Source: Stutzerimonas decontaminans (GTDB taxonomy: Bacteria > Pseudomonadota > Gammaproteobacteria > Pseudomonadales > Pseudomonadaceae). From it: a stretch of DNA of 64,000 nucleotides. The notes beneath the pieces were generated by a model, which was not told the origin of the DNA, searched no databases, and worked only from the letters and a program-made list of their open reading frames with translations. Positions 1-8,918 of the stretch are shown in pieces. The stretch lies in assembly GCF_000661915.1 (NCBI RefSeq), contig NZ_CP007509.1, positions 3,241,501 through 3,305,500 of the forward strand. Reading direction: 5' to 3'. The first letter of the stretch is position 1. Every line of letters starts with the position of its first letter. A program made the position numbers and the translations under genes.

Positions 1-98
1 CCGGTAGTAGAAACGTTGGCCAGGTTGTTGGAAATGGTCGTCAGGTTCATATCCTGAGCGGACAGTCCGGTCTTGCTGACCCAAAGTGCTGGAAGCAT
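1..98 (-). CDS. flgG: Flagellar distal rod protein FlgG, N-terminal fragment
   Basis: Only the first 33 codons lie in the window; the rest runs off the left edge. The translation begins MLPALWVSKTGLSAQD and continues into the rod/hook-family signature NNLANVST, where the usual FlgG start is MxxALWVAKTGLxAQ. FlgG forms the distal rod of the flagellar basal body. An AGGAG motif sits 6-7 bases before the ATG. It lies directly downstream of flgF on the same strand, which is the normal order. Identity rests on the N-terminus only. Confidence 0.9.
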   Translation of the reverse strand, partial: MLPALWVSKTGLSAQDMNLTTISNNLANVSTT

Positions 99-133
99 GA
101 GCTTTCTCCTCGTGCGCCGCCGGCGCCACGCTA

Positions 134-874
134 TTAGCTGAGTTGCAGTACGCGCGCCATGGCAGCCGCATCATCTTCGGCGGTGCGCATCATCTTTACG
201 TGCAGTTCGAACTGGCGGGACAGCGCCAGGATGGAAGTCATTTCGGATACCGCGTTGACGTTGCTCGCCTCAAGAAATCCCGAAACGACTCGTACGTTTG
301 CGTCCGGCTCGACGGGCTGGCCATCTTTCAGGCGAATCAAGCCATCCGTACCCTTTTCCAGCTGCTTCGGATCGGGATTGACCAACTTGATCCGATCCAC
401 CGTGACCACAATGTTCGGATTTTCACCCAGGGCCCGGATGCTGATGGTGCCGTCATGACCGACGTCGATCTTCTCCTCGGGCGGGATAGCAATCGGCCCG
501 CCGTTACCCATCACAGGCATGCCGTCGGCGGTGCGCAACATGCCCAGCACGTCAATATTCAGGCTGCCCGTACGGACATACGCCTCACTGCCATCCGGCG
601 CCTGCACCGCGATCCATCCTTCACCCTCGACGGCTACATCCAGGTCACGACCTGTTTCCTGCAGTGTACCGGACGTGAAATCCGTGCCGGGCCGCTCGGA
701 CATCGCATAAACCCGCGCCGGATGGCTATCGCCAAACACCTGCATAGAGCGGGCTTGCTCAAAATCCCGGCGAAACCCGGTAGTCGAAATGTTCGCCAGA
801 TTGTTGGCATGGGCCTGCTGTGCCCGCGCATTTTGGCTGGCCCCGGTCATGGCCACGTAGAGCATCTTGTCCAT
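134..874 (-). CDS. flgF: Flagellar proximal rod protein FlgF
   Basis: 246-residue rod protein of the FlgF/FlgG/FlgE family. The N-terminus MDKMLYVAMTGA and the motif NNLANISTTGFR (about residues 27-38) are the flagellar basal-body rod signature. The C-terminal part ends in the conserved helix around EASNVNAVSEMTSILALSRQFE. An in-frame ATG two codons upstream (880) is less likely because GGAG abuts it, whereas GGAG is six bases from the ATG at 874. A sigma-54 site lies about 55 bases upstream and a terminator-like hairpin separates it from flgE, so flgF-flgG probably forms its own transcription unit. Confidence 0.95.
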   Translation of the reverse strand: MDKMLYVAMTGASQNARAQQAHANNLANISTTGFRRDFEQARSMQVFGDSHPARVYAMSERPGTDFTSGTLQETGRDLDVAVEGEGWIAVQAPDGSEAYVRTGSLNIDVLGMLRTADGMPVMGNGGPIAIPPEEKIDVGHDGTISIRALGENPNIVVTVDRIKLVNPDPKQLEKGTDGLIRLKDGQPVEPDANVRVVSGFLEASNVNAVSEMTSILALSRQFELHVKMMRTAEDDAAAMARVLQLS

Positions 875-927
875 CAACATCTCCGAGACGCGAGTTTGAC
901 ACTTGCGGTTCTGTTAATAAGCAAAAA

Positions 928-943
928 TGCAAGGCGCATGCCA
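928..943 (-). promoter_or_regulatory. Sigma-54 (RpoN) promoter of flgF-flgG
   Basis: On the minus strand this reads TGGCATGCGCCTTGCA, which matches the -24/-12 consensus TGGCACG-N4-TTGCW at all invariant positions (GG and GC 12 bases apart). It lies about 55 bases before the flgF start. RpoN control of rod and hook genes, through FleQ/FleR, is established in pseudomonads. Confidence 0.85.
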
Positions 944-996
944 CTCCCAGCAACGCCCTTCAACCTGTTGATTCATCAGGCTTTTACAGAAAGCAA

Positions 997-1016
997 GAAG
1001 GCCCCGAAGGGCCTTC
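997..1016 (-). terminator. Terminator-like hairpin after flgE
   Basis: GAAGGCCC, loop CGAA, GGGCCTTC: an eight-base-pair perfect stem. On the minus strand it is followed by TTGCTTTCTG, a modest U-rich tail. It sits between the flgE stop and the flgF sigma-54 promoter and would separate the flgBCDE and flgFG transcripts. Confidence 0.65.
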
Positions 1017-1072
1017 TCTGGCGAGAGCGGCGGAATACTGCCGTCAGCGGCAATCATCCGCTGCCACGACTA

Positions 1073-2659
1073 TCACCGCAAATTGATGATCGTCTGGGTA
1101 ATAGCGCTTTCGGTCTCGATGGTCTTGGCATTGGCCTGGTAGTTGCGCTGCGCAACGATCAGGTTGACCAGCTGGTCCGACAACTCGACGTTGGAGTCTT
1201 CCAAAGCCCCAGCCTGCAGAGCACCGAGCGTGCCAGAACCTGGCGTGCCGACAACCGGCTCGCCAGACTCGAAAGACTGAACCCACTGGGTCTTGCCCAC
1301 CGGCGTCAGGCCCTGGACGTTAGCGAAGTTCGCCAGGATGATCTGCCCCTGCACCTTCGACTGGCCGTTGGTGTAACGGGCGAAGATCACACCGGTGTCA
1401 TCGATCTCAAGTCCCGCCAATTCGCCAGTGGTGTAACCATCCTGCGCGACGCTGTTGACGGCAAAGGCGCTGGCGTACTGCGAGGACTTCGAGAAATCGA
1501 GCGCAATGCCGCCTGGATTGGCCAGTGCCCCATTGGCGGACCAAGTGGCAGGGGTTGCCCCGTTGGAAATGGCAGGAATCCAGCCACCAGCGGGAGGATT
1601 GCCGGTCGCGGAGTTCAGCGTAACTTTCAGATCAGGTGAAACGCTGAACAAACCAGAACCACCGTTATCGATACCCGTCAGCGCACCGGAAGCGCTAAAT
1701 GTCAGCCCCATGACGTAAGGCTGAGGCGGCTCCTGTGCAGGATCGGCCGGATTGCGGCCATCGATGAGCACTTTCATATCCCAGGTATTGGCACCGGTCT
1801 TGACGAAATACTGCGTCATGACGTGTGCATTACCCTGCGAGTCGTAAATGTTCAGCGAAGTAGAACTGTTGTAAGTCGTAGGATCGGCGGGGTTAAACGT
1901 CCCATTAGCGGCAGTCAGGGCTGCAGCCTGATTGGCCGGCAGCGCCTTGGCAGCATTTCCCGCGGCCTGCGCATTGGTAATATTTGTTGTGTCGACGAGT
2001 GCGGCAGCGCGTGCATCTTCAGCAAGCGCTGGGTCACCGCTCAGCGCGAACTCCGCGTCATATGCAGCCTGCCCTGCAGTGGTAAGCGAGGTGTTATAGG
2101 CGGCGTCATAGGCTGGCTGCAGCGAAGCGTCATAGGCGGACTGCCAGGTAACCGGAGCCTTCTGCGTCGAGTTCAGATTGAAAGCGGTGTTGATCTGGCT
2201 GGTCGCCTTCGGCGACTGATTGGTAGTCTGAATTTGCAAATCACCAACTACACCATTCTGCAGATTGCCGTTCCCATCCACCGGGAAACCCTGCAGCTTG
2301 TAGCCGAAGTTGTCGACCAGGAAACCTTCGCGATCAGTGCCAAAATAACCGGCGCGGGTATAACTTACTGCGCCATTGTTACTGACCTGAAAGAAACCAT
2401 TGCCGTTAATGGCCAGATCCAGCGCGTTCTGTGTGTAGTTGATATTCCCCTGATTGAACTGCTGGGAAATATTGGACATCAGCACGCCGCTGCCCTGTGG
2501 GTTTTTGCCCGTGCCGAGCACGGAAGCCGCATATACATCGGAAAACTCCGCGCGCGACTGCTTGAAGCCCACAGTGCCGGCGTTGGCGATGTTGTTGCCG
2601 GTGACGTTGAGATCCTTGCTCGCGGCACGCAGGCCGCTAAGACCGATATTGAAGGACAT
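1073..2659 (-). CDS. flgE: Flagellar hook protein FlgE
   Basis: Hook subunit, 528 residues, polymerised below the cap FlgD. The N-terminus [17 protein letters not shown] with [15 protein letters not shown] and the C-terminus with [24 protein letters not shown] are the conserved D0 segments of FlgE. The middle is variable, as in all hook proteins. Residues about 165-255 are an Ala/Tyr/Asp-rich insertion with repeated AYDA units, which makes the protein longer than many pseudomonad hook proteins. The ribosome binding site AAGGAG precedes the start. It follows flgD by 32 bases. Confidence 0.95.
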   Translation of the reverse strand: MSFNIGLSGLRAASKDLNVTGNNIANAGTVGFKQSRAEFSDVYAASVLGTGKNPQGSGVLMSNISQQFNQGNINYTQNALDLAINGNGFFQVSNNGAVSYTRAGYFGTDREGFLVDNFGYKLQGFPVDGNGNLQNGVVGDLQIQTTNQSPKATSQINTAFNLNSTQKAPVTWQSAYDASLQPAYDAAYNTSLTTAGQAAYDAEFALSGDPALAEDARAAALVDTTNITNAQAAGNAAKALPANQAAALTAANGTFNPADPTTYNSSTSLNIYDSQGNAHVMTQYFVKTGANTWDMKVLIDGRNPADPAQEPPQPYVMGLTFSASGALTGIDNGGSGLFSVSPDLKVTLNSATGNPPAGGWIPAISNGATPATWSANGALANPGGIALDFSKSSQYASAFAVNSVAQDGYTTGELAGLEIDDTGVIFARYTNGQSKVQGQIILANFANVQGLTPVGKTQWVQSFESGEPVVGTPGSGTLGALQAGALEDSNVELSDQLVNLIVAQRNYQANAKTIETESAITQTIINLR

Positions 2660-2691
2660 TGAATCGCTCCTTTGCCGAGAGTGTGCGGCGG

Positions 2692-3375
2692 TTATTGTCC
2701 GATGATCTGGACTTGGGAAAGGCCGATGCTGCCGATACCGGCAAGGTTGAGCATCAGCTCCCCGCCGTTCTGCCCAAGCGTGACGCTGTCGACGTTAGCC
2801 GGCAGCAAGGTGTACAGACCCTTGGTTTCCCCTTGATAGGTAGCCTGGGCCTCGAAGCGATAGGTGCCCGGCGGCAAGACATTGCCGCTGGAATCCTTGC
2901 CATCCCACATGAACGAAATATTCCCGGCTTCCTGCTGCCCCATGTTGACGCGGCCAACCGCGGCGCCAGTGCTGTCGTAGATATTCACGAACACATTGCT
3001 GCTCGAGGTTGGCAGCACAAGGCTGGCCTTGAACGTTTCGCTGGTATCCACCACCGCCTTGTCAGTCGGCACGATCACCTTGCGGCCAACCAGCGAGGAC
3101 GCCTGCAACGCCTGGGACGACTGATACCCGGACAGGATGGTCTGCATGCTCGAGTTCAGCTTTTCAACGCCCTCAACCGTACTGAACTGCGCCAGCTGGC
3201 CGATGAACTCGCCATTCTCCTGCGGTTCTAGCGGGTTCTGGTTGTTCAGCTGAGCGACCAGGAGCTCAAGAAATTCATTCTTGCCAAGGTCGTTGCCCTT
3301 CACCTCACGGTTCTCACCGAACTGATACTGGTCGAGTATCGAGCTGGTGCCACCGACGCCGTTTGTAGTGCTCAT
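2692..3375 (-). CDS. flgD: Flagellar hook assembly (cap) protein FlgD
   Basis: 227-residue scaffold that caps the growing hook and is later lost. The N-terminal part holds the family motif [20 protein letters not shown] (about residues 30-50), and the C-terminal half has the Ig-like/Tudor hybrid with [18 protein letters not shown]. It is transcribed between flgC and flgE, with a 19-base gap after flgC, so it is in the flgBCDE operon. Confidence 0.95.
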   Translation of the reverse strand: MSTTNGVGGTSSILDQYQFGENREVKGNDLGKNEFLELLVAQLNNQNPLEPQENGEFIGQLAQFSTVEGVEKLNSSMQTILSGYQSSQALQASSLVGRKVIVPTDKAVVDTSETFKASLVLPTSSSNVFVNIYDSTGAAVGRVNMGQQEAGNISFMWDGKDSSGNVLPPGTYRFEAQATYQGETKGLYTLLPANVDSVTLGQNGGELMLNLAGIGSIGLSQVQIIGQ

Positions 3376-3394
3376 GAATGCGTTCTCGTATGAA

Positions 3395-3838
3395 TCACTG
3401 ACCCAGCGTCAGCACTTTCTGCAACATGGTCTTGGCCGTATTCATCAGCTCGGCATTGGTCTGGAACGCGCGACTGGCTGAAATCATGTCTGCCATCTCT
3501 TCCACCACGTTGACGTTCGGGTAGTAGACGTAACCTGCTTCATCCGCTGCCGGGTGGTTGGGCTCGTAACGCGCCTGAAGCTCGCTCTGATCCTCCACTA
3601 CACCCAACACCTGGACGCCCACCCCGGCCTGATCCTGCCCTGCGAATAGCGATTGATCGGGTTGACCATTGGCTTGTTGAAAGACGGTGGCAAATACCGG
3701 ATGGCGCGCGCGGTACGTCTGATCCACGCTGGACGATACGGTTTCGGCGTTCGCGATGTTGCTGGATATGGTGTTCAGGCGGGTGCTTTGGGCACTCATG
3801 CCGCTGCCGGCAATGTTGAATACGCTGCTAAGAGACAT
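3395..3838 (-). CDS. flgC: Flagellar proximal rod protein FlgC
   Basis: 147-residue rod protein. MSLSSVFNIAGSGMSAQS, then SSNIANAETV, and the C-terminal VEEMADMISASRAFQTNAEL are typical of FlgC. The start is preceded by an AGGAG motif, and the gene begins 10 bases after the flgB stop. Its length fits the family. Confidence 0.95.
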   Translation of the reverse strand: MSLSSVFNIAGSGMSAQSTRLNTISSNIANAETVSSSVDQTYRARHPVFATVFQQANGQPDQSLFAGQDQAGVGVQVLGVVEDQSELQARYEPNHPAADEAGYVYYPNVNVVEEMADMISASRAFQTNAELMNTAKTMLQKVLTLGQ

Positions 3839-3848
3839 GGGCTACTCC

Positions 3849-4253
3849 TTATTCGCCGCGCAGGGCGCTCATCAGCCCCCTGAACTTGCTGTTGAGCAGG
3901 GTGAAGCTCGCCTGGAAGTCCACGGCGTTCTTCGCATAGTTGGATTGTTCGATCTGCAGATCGACGGTGTTCTGATCAAGCGACGGGTGTGCGGGCGTTC
4001 GGAAGCGCAGGGATGCATCGGCGATCTCCAACCCTTCGGCGGCGATATGCCTGTCACTGGTCCGTGTCACGCCGAAACCGCCCTGACTGCGCGCCGACTG
4101 CTCGGCCAGCACACTGCTGAAGTCCAGATCCCGCGCCTTGTAGTTAGGCGTATCGGCATTGGCTATGTTGTTGGCCAGCACCTCGGCACGCTGCGAGCGA
4201 AAGCCAAGCGCCTTCTCATGGATACCCAATGCCTTGTCGAAACTGATGCTCAT
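3849..4253 (-). CDS. flgB: Flagellar proximal rod protein FlgB
   Basis: 134-residue rod protein, first gene of flgBCDE. The start MSISFDKALGIHEKALGFR and the motif NNIANADTPNYKARD (about residues 29-43) are family signatures. A longer reading frame extends upstream to 4322, but that extension overlaps the sigma-54 promoter and has no family resemblance, so the ATG at 4253 is chosen. Confidence 0.95.
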   Translation of the reverse strand: MSISFDKALGIHEKALGFRSQRAEVLANNIANADTPNYKARDLDFSSVLAEQSARSQGGFGVTRTSDRHIAAEGLEIADASLRFRTPAHPSLDQNTVDLQIEQSNYAKNAVDFQASFTLLNSKFRGLMSALRGE

Positions 4254-4296
4254 GATCTGGACCTCTGCCGGATACAAGTCTGCTTGCGCAAACCCC

Positions 4297-4312
4297 AGCA
4301 AAGGCCATGCCA
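4297..4312 (-). promoter_or_regulatory. Sigma-54 (RpoN) promoter of flgBCDE
   Basis: The minus strand reads TGGCATGGCCTTTGCT, matching the -24/-12 consensus with correct 12-base spacing between GG and GC. It lies about 45 bases before the flgB start. It is nearly identical in its first half to the site before flgF. Confidence 0.85.
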
Positions 4313-4404
4313 TCAGGCACAAGGTATTGATTTACAAAGGTTATAGCAGAAACGACTGAGGATGGAGCGTCAAAAGCGGCAAGCCTTTACCGCTTTCCTG
4401 CCAC

Positions 4405-4427
4405 AACCGCCATCTTGCATGACGGTT
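4405..4427 (-). terminator. Hairpin downstream of cheR
   Basis: AACCGTCAT, loop GCAAG, ATGGCGGTT on the minus strand: nine pairs with one G-U. It lies 25 bases after the cheR stop codon. No U tract follows, so termination would be weak or the hairpin may serve only as a 3' end stabiliser. Confidence 0.35.
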
Positions 4428-4451
4428 TTCTGCCGCTAGAGGCAGCGCTGA

Positions 4452-5276
4452 TCATTTCGCCTTGTAGATGATGCCTGGGCTGCACTGGACCATCTGGTAT
4501 AGCTCGGGAAGCCCGTTAAGAGCTTCGGATGCTCCTAAAAAGAGATACCCCCCCGGACGCAGCGTCGCGTGAATACGCTTGAGGATGTCCTTCTTCACAT
4601 CAGCGGAGAAATAGATCAGCACGTTCCGGCAGAACACGATGTCGAACTTGCCCAGCGCCGCGTAGCTGTCCAAAAGGTTCTGAACCTTGAACTCGACCCG
4701 CGAACGAATCGCCGGTTTTACCGCCCAACGCCCCGGAGCCTTCACATCGAAATAGCGCTGCAAACGGTCGCTGGACAAACCACGAGCTATTGCCAAGCTG
4801 TCGTATTCGGCGGCTTTGCAGGCCGCAAGCATCGCGCCCGAAAGCTCTGTGGCAACGATCTGCACACCGGTCTTTGCCTGGCTCGGATTGCTGCGTTCGT
4901 ATTCGTCGATCGCCATCGACAGCGAGTAGGGCTCCTGCCCCGACGAGCAGGCAGCCGACCAGATCCGCAGGCGCTGTCCGGACCCTGCCTTGAGCATCTC
5001 CGGTAAAACGCGACTTTTCAGCACTTCGAACGGGTAAGTATCACGAAACCAGAGAGTTTCGTTGGTCGTCATCGCATCGACGACCAGCTCTCGCAACCCC
5101 CCACGCGGCTGCGCCTGGATTTTTCGCACCAAGTCGCCCAGCGTCTTGATTCCCTGCTGTTCCATCAGCTTGTTCAGGCGGCTGGAAACCAGATACTGCT
5201 TGTTACTACCCAGGAGAATGCCGCACGTCTTTTCAAGAAATACCCGGAACTGCTCGAAATCCAGATCGACTGACAC
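4452..5276 (-). CDS. cheR: Chemotaxis protein methyltransferase CheR
   Basis: S-adenosylmethionine-dependent enzyme that methylates glutamates on chemoreceptors. The N-terminal helical domain starts LDFEQFRVFLEKTCGILLG; the SAM-binding domain carries IWSAACSSGQEPYSLSM and the motif FDIVFCRNVLIYF. The frame is open to 5390, overlapping cheV. The GTG at 5276 is preferred because GGTGAGG sits before it, it lies 35 bases after the cheV stop, and it gives 274 residues, the usual family length. The ATG at 5321 is an alternative. It is probably cotranscribed with cheV. Confidence 0.9.
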   Translation of the reverse strand: MSVDLDFEQFRVFLEKTCGILLGSNKQYLVSSRLNKLMEQQGIKTLGDLVRKIQAQPRGGLRELVVDAMTTNETLWFRDTYPFEVLKSRVLPEMLKAGSGQRLRIWSAACSSGQEPYSLSMAIDEYERSNPSQAKTGVQIVATELSGAMLAACKAAEYDSLAIARGLSSDRLQRYFDVKAPGRWAVKPAIRSRVEFKVQNLLDSYAALGKFDIVFCRNVLIYFSADVKKDILKRIHATLRPGGYLFLGASEALNGLPELYQMVQCSPGIIYKAK

Positions 5277-5310
5277 CAATAAAGCCTCACCATCATGAGA
5301 GGAGCTAGCC

Positions 5311-6243
5311 TCAGTTTGCATCCGCCTGCCTGATCCGCTCGGCCACGCGGGCAGCGAGATCATCAGGCTGGAACTTGGCGAGGAAATCATCCGCGCCTGC
5401 CCGCTTCACCATGTTCTGGTTGAACACGCCGGAAAGGGAAGTATGCAGAAGTATATGCATACCGTGCATTCGCGGATCGTGTCGCACCTCGGTTGTCAGG
5501 GTATAGCCATCCATTTCCGGCATTTCAATATCGGAAATCATCATCAAAAACTCTTCTGCCGGGCTCTTGCCTTCGTCTGCCATCCGCTTCAGATAGTTCA
5601 GCGCTTCGCGCCCGTCGTTCAACTTGACGACCTCGATGCCTATATTTTCCAGACAGCGAGTGATCTGCTTACGCGCCACCGATGAGTCATCGACGATCAG
5701 AACGCGACAGGAGAGCGCCTTGGCTCGAGTGTCGGCATCGACCACCCCCGAAGAAACCTCCTCCGAGGTGGGCGCCACTTCCGCCAGGACCTTCTCCACA
5801 TCGATGATCTCGACGAGCTTGTTGTCGATGTGGGTCACGGCGGTGAGGTAATGATCACGCCCCGCCCCCTTTGGCGGCGGCAGTATCGCCTCCCAGTTCA
5901 AATTGACGATTCTTTCGACCGAACTCACCAGAAAACCCAGCGTCCGGTTGTTGTACTCGGTAATCACCGCAAAGGAGTTCTGCAGATCCATAAGCGCCGA
6001 CTTGCCTGTTGCAAGCGATAGATCGAGGATCGGTAACGTGGTGCCACGAATGCTCGCAACCCCCCGCACCACCCGACCGCACTTCGGCATAACGGTCAGA
6101 CGAGGGCACTGCAGTACTTCGCGAACCTTGAACACATTGATCCCATAAAGCTGGTCGCCTTCGAGACGAAACAGCAGCAACTCCAGGCGGTTCTGCCCCA
6201 CCAATTGGGTACGCTGGTTAACCGAATCCAATACACCGGCCAT
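5311..6243 (-). CDS. cheV: Chemotaxis coupling protein CheV (CheW-receiver fusion)
   Basis: 310 residues. The N-terminal CheW-like domain (about residues 15-160; ELLLFRLEGDQLYGINVFKVREV) couples receptors to the kinase. The C-terminal receiver domain has VLIVDDSSVARKQ, the phosphoacceptor aspartate in MMISDIEMPEMDGY, and the conserved lysine in DDFLAKFQPDDL. The start MAGVLDSVNQRTQL is preferred over an upstream in-frame ATG that lies inside flgA. It is divergent from flgA with 88 bases between starts. Confidence 0.93.
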   Translation of the reverse strand: MAGVLDSVNQRTQLVGQNRLELLLFRLEGDQLYGINVFKVREVLQCPRLTVMPKCGRVVRGVASIRGTTLPILDLSLATGKSALMDLQNSFAVITEYNNRTLGFLVSSVERIVNLNWEAILPPPKGAGRDHYLTAVTHIDNKLVEIIDVEKVLAEVAPTSEEVSSGVVDADTRAKALSCRVLIVDDSSVARKQITRCLENIGIEVVKLNDGREALNYLKRMADEGKSPAEEFLMMISDIEMPEMDGYTLTTEVRHDPRMHGMHILLHTSLSGVFNQNMVKRAGADDFLAKFQPDDLAARVAERIRQADAN

Positions 6244-6292
6244 GCCAGTCTTCCTCTCTGCTTGCAGACGTTCGGGGCCAGACGACACGACG

Positions 6293-6308
6293 CGGCACGC
6301 CCCTTGCT
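6293..6308 (+). promoter_or_regulatory. Sigma-54 (RpoN) promoter of flgA
   Basis: CGGCACGCCCCTTGCT matches the -24/-12 consensus with the GG and GC 12 bases apart. The predicted transcription start is close to 6319, which puts the first ATG of flgA (6320) at or next to the start of the RNA and favours the ATG at 6332. Confidence 0.75.
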
Positions 6309-6331
6309 TTGATTGGGATATGAACGTCCAT

Positions 6332-7072
6332 ATGACCATTTTCCGGCGCGGTCGCCAAAAGCTGTGCAGTTGTTTGCTGCTAGCAGCGCTGTGCGCGATG
6401 AGCTCTTTCACCCATGCGTCAACCATGTCACATCCTGAACAGCTTATCGACGTGACCGAGCAGTTTCTTGAGGAGACAGTGAAAGACTATTTGAGCCGCA
6501 GCAACATTGATGCGCGCCATGAGATCGTTGTCAGCCGACTGGACCCAAGACTCCGCCTGAATCAGTGTGACCAACTGCTCGCGGCCAGCCTTGGCAACTC
6601 CGCTCCACCGATGGGGCGCGTCACGGTACGGGTCAGTTGCGAGGGCAGCAGTCCATGGTCAGTCTTCGTCCCCGCGCAGGTTAGGCTCTACCGCGAGGTG
6701 GTCGTCGCCAACCGGTCGTTGCTACGCGATACGGTGCTGAGCGCCGCGGACGTAAGCCTTGCCGAGCGGGACGTATCCAACCTCAATCAGGGCTACCTAA
6801 CGCGACTGGAGGAGGTGCTGGGCAACAAGCTGACTCGCCCGACACAACCGGACCAGGTCATTACGCCGAACCAGATGGAATTGGCCAAGGTTGTACGCAA
6901 GGGCGATCAGGTCATCATTACCGCCAGAAGCGGATCGATAAGCGTCCGGATGCCTGGCGAGGCCATGTCAGATGGCGTCCCAGGCAAGCAGATTCCCGTG
7001 AAGAACCAGCGTTCGGGCCGCATCGTCAAGGCCCGGGTCACAGGACCAGGCCAGGTTGAAGTCGCGATGTAG
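6332..7072 (+). CDS. flgA: Flagellar P-ring assembly chaperone FlgA
   Basis: About 246 residues. It begins with a Sec signal peptide (MTIFRRGRQK then a hydrophobic stretch to about residue 27), followed by the SAF-domain protein that helps FlgI form the periplasmic P ring. The C-terminal half has VVRKGDQVIITARSGSISV and ends GRIVKARVTGPGQVEVAM, characteristic of FlgA. Start choice: an ATG at 6320 gives four extra residues, but the sigma-54 promoter would make it nearly leaderless. It is divergent from cheV. Confidence 0.9.
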   Translation: MTIFRRGRQKLCSCLLLAALCAMSSFTHASTMSHPEQLIDVTEQFLEETVKDYLSRSNIDARHEIVVSRLDPRLRLNQCDQLLAASLGNSAPPMGRVTVRVSCEGSSPWSVFVPAQVRLYREVVVANRSLLRDTVLSAADVSLAERDVSNLNQGYLTRLEEVLGNKLTRPTQPDQVITPNQMELAKVVRKGDQVIITARSGSISVRMPGEAMSDGVPGKQIPVKNQRSGRIVKARVTGPGQVEVAM

Positions 7073-7090
7073 CTGCTGGACGTGCGCGGC

Positions 7091-7124
7091 GCTTTTTTTC
7101 GGTGTGCCACGCCGAAAAAAAAGC
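7091..7124. terminator. AT-rich hairpin between flgA and flgM
   Basis: GCTTTTTTTCGG and CCGAAAAAAAAGC flank a short spacer, so RNA from either strand forms a stem with an A/U-rich base and a GC centre. It lies 18 bases after the flgA stop and ends immediately before the FliA promoter of flgM. It is probably the flgA terminator. Confidence 0.5.
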
Positions 7125-7151
7125 TAAAGTTTGATCCATTGTTGCCGAACA
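7125..7151 (+). promoter_or_regulatory. FliA (sigma-28) promoter of flgM
   Basis: TAAAGTTT, an 11-base spacer, then GCCGAACA. This agrees with the sigma-28 consensus TAAAGTTT-N11-GCCGATAA at all but two positions. It lies about 37 bases before the flgM start. FlgM is the FliA anti-sigma factor, so this is the expected autoregulatory loop. Confidence 0.9.
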
Positions 7152-7187
7152 CATGGCAAGCGTCCTGATTCCTTCGAGGTTTGCATC

Positions 7188-7517
7188 ATGGTCATCGACT
7201 TCAATCGACCGAACAGCCCACTGAACGCCCCTAACGGGCGCACCAGTGTGCAAAGTAACGAACGCACAGCTGGCACCCAAGCAGAACTCGCCAGCAGCGC
7301 TCCGAAAACCGGCACCGTTAATGCCGGCACCGGCGACACCGTACAGCTAAGTCCTGAAGCCCAGCGCCTGCAACAGGCGACCGACAAGCTCAACGAGCAG
7401 CCCGCGGTCGACCTGGAGCGAGTGGCCAAGCTGAAGCAGGCGATTGCTGACGGCTCTTATCAGGTCGACAGCGAACGAGTTGCAGCCAAGCTATTGGCGT
7501 TCGAAACGCAACGCTGA
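7188..7517 (+). CDS. flgM: Anti-sigma-28 factor FlgM
   Basis: 109 residues. FlgM binds FliA and is exported once the hook is complete. The protein is polar and probably disordered at the N-terminus; the C-terminal third has [19 protein letters not shown] and [29 protein letters not shown], the FliA-binding helices of the family (about residues 48-108). The ATG at 7188 is chosen over an upstream in-frame ATG that lies inside the FliA promoter. It is followed by flgN after 37 bases. Confidence 0.92.
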   Translation: MVIDFNRPNSPLNAPNGRTSVQSNERTAGTQAELASSAPKTGTVNAGTGDTVQLSPEAQRLQQATDKLNEQPAVDLERVAKLKQAIADGSYQVDSERVAAKLLAFETQR

Positions 7518-7554
7518 GCCTGAATCCCATTCGCGAGTATGCCCAGAGCCTCAA

Positions 7555-8025
7555 ATGAACGATACCGCCCTGCTTGAGCAGCTGACCGATGATATCGGCA
7601 TGGCCCGCGAGCTCCTTGAGTTAATCGACAAAGAGTTCAAGGCGCTGAGCGATCGCAATCTGGCGGATCTGGAAGTGATACTCACCAAGAAGCAGCCTCT
7701 GCTCGCATTGCTTGGCCAGCACGGAGCGCAGCGAAGCCAATGGCTGCGTGACCAGCAGCTCAGCGCAGACCGCTCAGGGCTGGAACAAGCCGCTAGCAAA
7801 TCGACCGACGGCCCCGCCATTCTGGAAAAGGCTCAGTTACTTGAAGCCGAACTAGAGAGCTGCCGCAGCGCCAATGAGCGAAATGGCCGATTGATCCGAG
7901 CCAACCAGAGCGCGCTCGGAAGTATGCTGGGCATTCTTCAGGGGAAAGAGGAAGCTCCCAGCTTGTACGACAATCGCGGCGGGGCTTCCCGGAACAAGCA
8001 GCAGCGGCCTTTGAGCCAAGCCTGA
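7555..8025 (+). CDS. flgN: Flagellar export chaperone FlgN
   Basis: 156 residues, mostly helical and coiled coil, the type III export chaperone for hook-associated proteins FlgK and FlgL. The start MNDTALLEQLTDDIGMARELLELI, the central ELIDKEFKAL and a C-terminus with SALGSMLGILQGKEEAPSLYD match pseudomonad FlgN. It follows flgM, the standard order, and precedes flgZ. Identity rests on context plus the FlgN-type helical pattern. Confidence 0.88.
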   Translation: MNDTALLEQLTDDIGMARELLELIDKEFKALSDRNLADLEVILTKKQPLLALLGQHGAQRSQWLRDQQLSADRSGLEQAASKSTDGPAILEKAQLLEAELESCRSANERNGRLIRANQSALGSMLGILQGKEEAPSLYDNRGGASRNKQQRPLSQA

Positions 8026-8084
8026 ATCAACGCTACTAGGACGCAACACGATGGTGATGACAATGCGCCAGGGGACACCGGATC

Positions 8085-8831
8085 GTGTCTAGCCTATTTC
8101 TGGACGAGGACGGCCCCCAGCCTCCGAAAGTCCTGACGGCGCCACTGGAGATATACGCCAACCTGCGGCCGCTCATCGAAAACAACACCCCTCTCACCCT
8201 TCGGTTTCATGAGCGAAGTCAGCGCTACCAGAGCTTTCTGGTTGAAATGAATCGCGAAACCGGCTGGATTGCGCTCGATGAGCTGATTCCAAATGACGGG
8301 GAACGCTTTCTGCTACAGAGCGAAGCCTTTCACGTCGAGGGCTTCTATGAAGGCGCCCGAGTCTCCTGGTCGAATGATCAACCTGTGCACGTCGGCGAAA
8401 TAGATGGCGCTCGCTGTTACTGGATACCTACGCCAGCAGAACTGACCTACCATCAACGTCGCAATGCTTATCGCGCACAGCTCAAGGAGCCTGTTGTCGC
8501 AGCCCAGCTTGGCGGCGCAGCGCTGCGCAAAAAGCTAGAAGGCAGACTGCTCGATATTTCAGCCACGGGCTGCAAACTAAGCATCAAGGGCAATCAGCAA
8601 ACCAGCCTCCAGACCGGACAGGTTTACGAGCTTTCAGCGAGACTACCGATGGGGGCGATTGAAACTGCGGTTGAGCTGCGCCACTTGGTTATCGACGAGA
8701 AGCTTGATACTTCCCTATGCGGATTGCGCTTTCATCGGCTCAGCGGGCTTACGCAACGCCAGATCGAACGCCTGGTGTATCAGCTGCAGCGCGATGCCCG
8801 CCGCGAGAGCGCCGAAACCCCCTTCGGCTAG
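8085..8831 (+). CDS. flgZ: PilZ-domain c-di-GMP flagellar brake (FlgZ/YcgR)
   Basis: 248 residues, GTG start with AGGGG upstream; no ATG in this frame is available nearby. The N-terminal PilZN domain (about residues 20-120) is followed by a PilZ domain with the c-di-GMP motifs RRNAYR (about 125) and DISATGCKL (about 162). YcgR-type proteins slow or bias the flagellar motor when c-di-GMP is high. The position after flgM-flgN is that of flgZ in pseudomonads. Confidence 0.88.
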   Translation: MSSLFLDEDGPQPPKVLTAPLEIYANLRPLIENNTPLTLRFHERSQRYQSFLVEMNRETGWIALDELIPNDGERFLLQSEAFHVEGFYEGARVSWSNDQPVHVGEIDGARCYWIPTPAELTYHQRRNAYRAQLKEPVVAAQLGGAALRKKLEGRLLDISATGCKLSIKGNQQTSLQTGQVYELSARLPMGAIETAVELRHLVIDEKLDTSLCGLRFHRLSGLTQRQIERLVYQLQRDARRESAETPFG

Positions 8832-8918
8832 CAACAAGCGCACCCGCAAAAGAGCGCCGCCACTTCCGCCCTCAACGCATAAAGGCGCAGTAGTCGGCCG
8901 ACCGCACCCATTGAGATA

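Noticed and set aside
143..1639. Long plus-strand open frame (about 498 codons)
   Set aside because: Antisense to flgF and flgE; GC-rich shadow frame with no recognisable domain.
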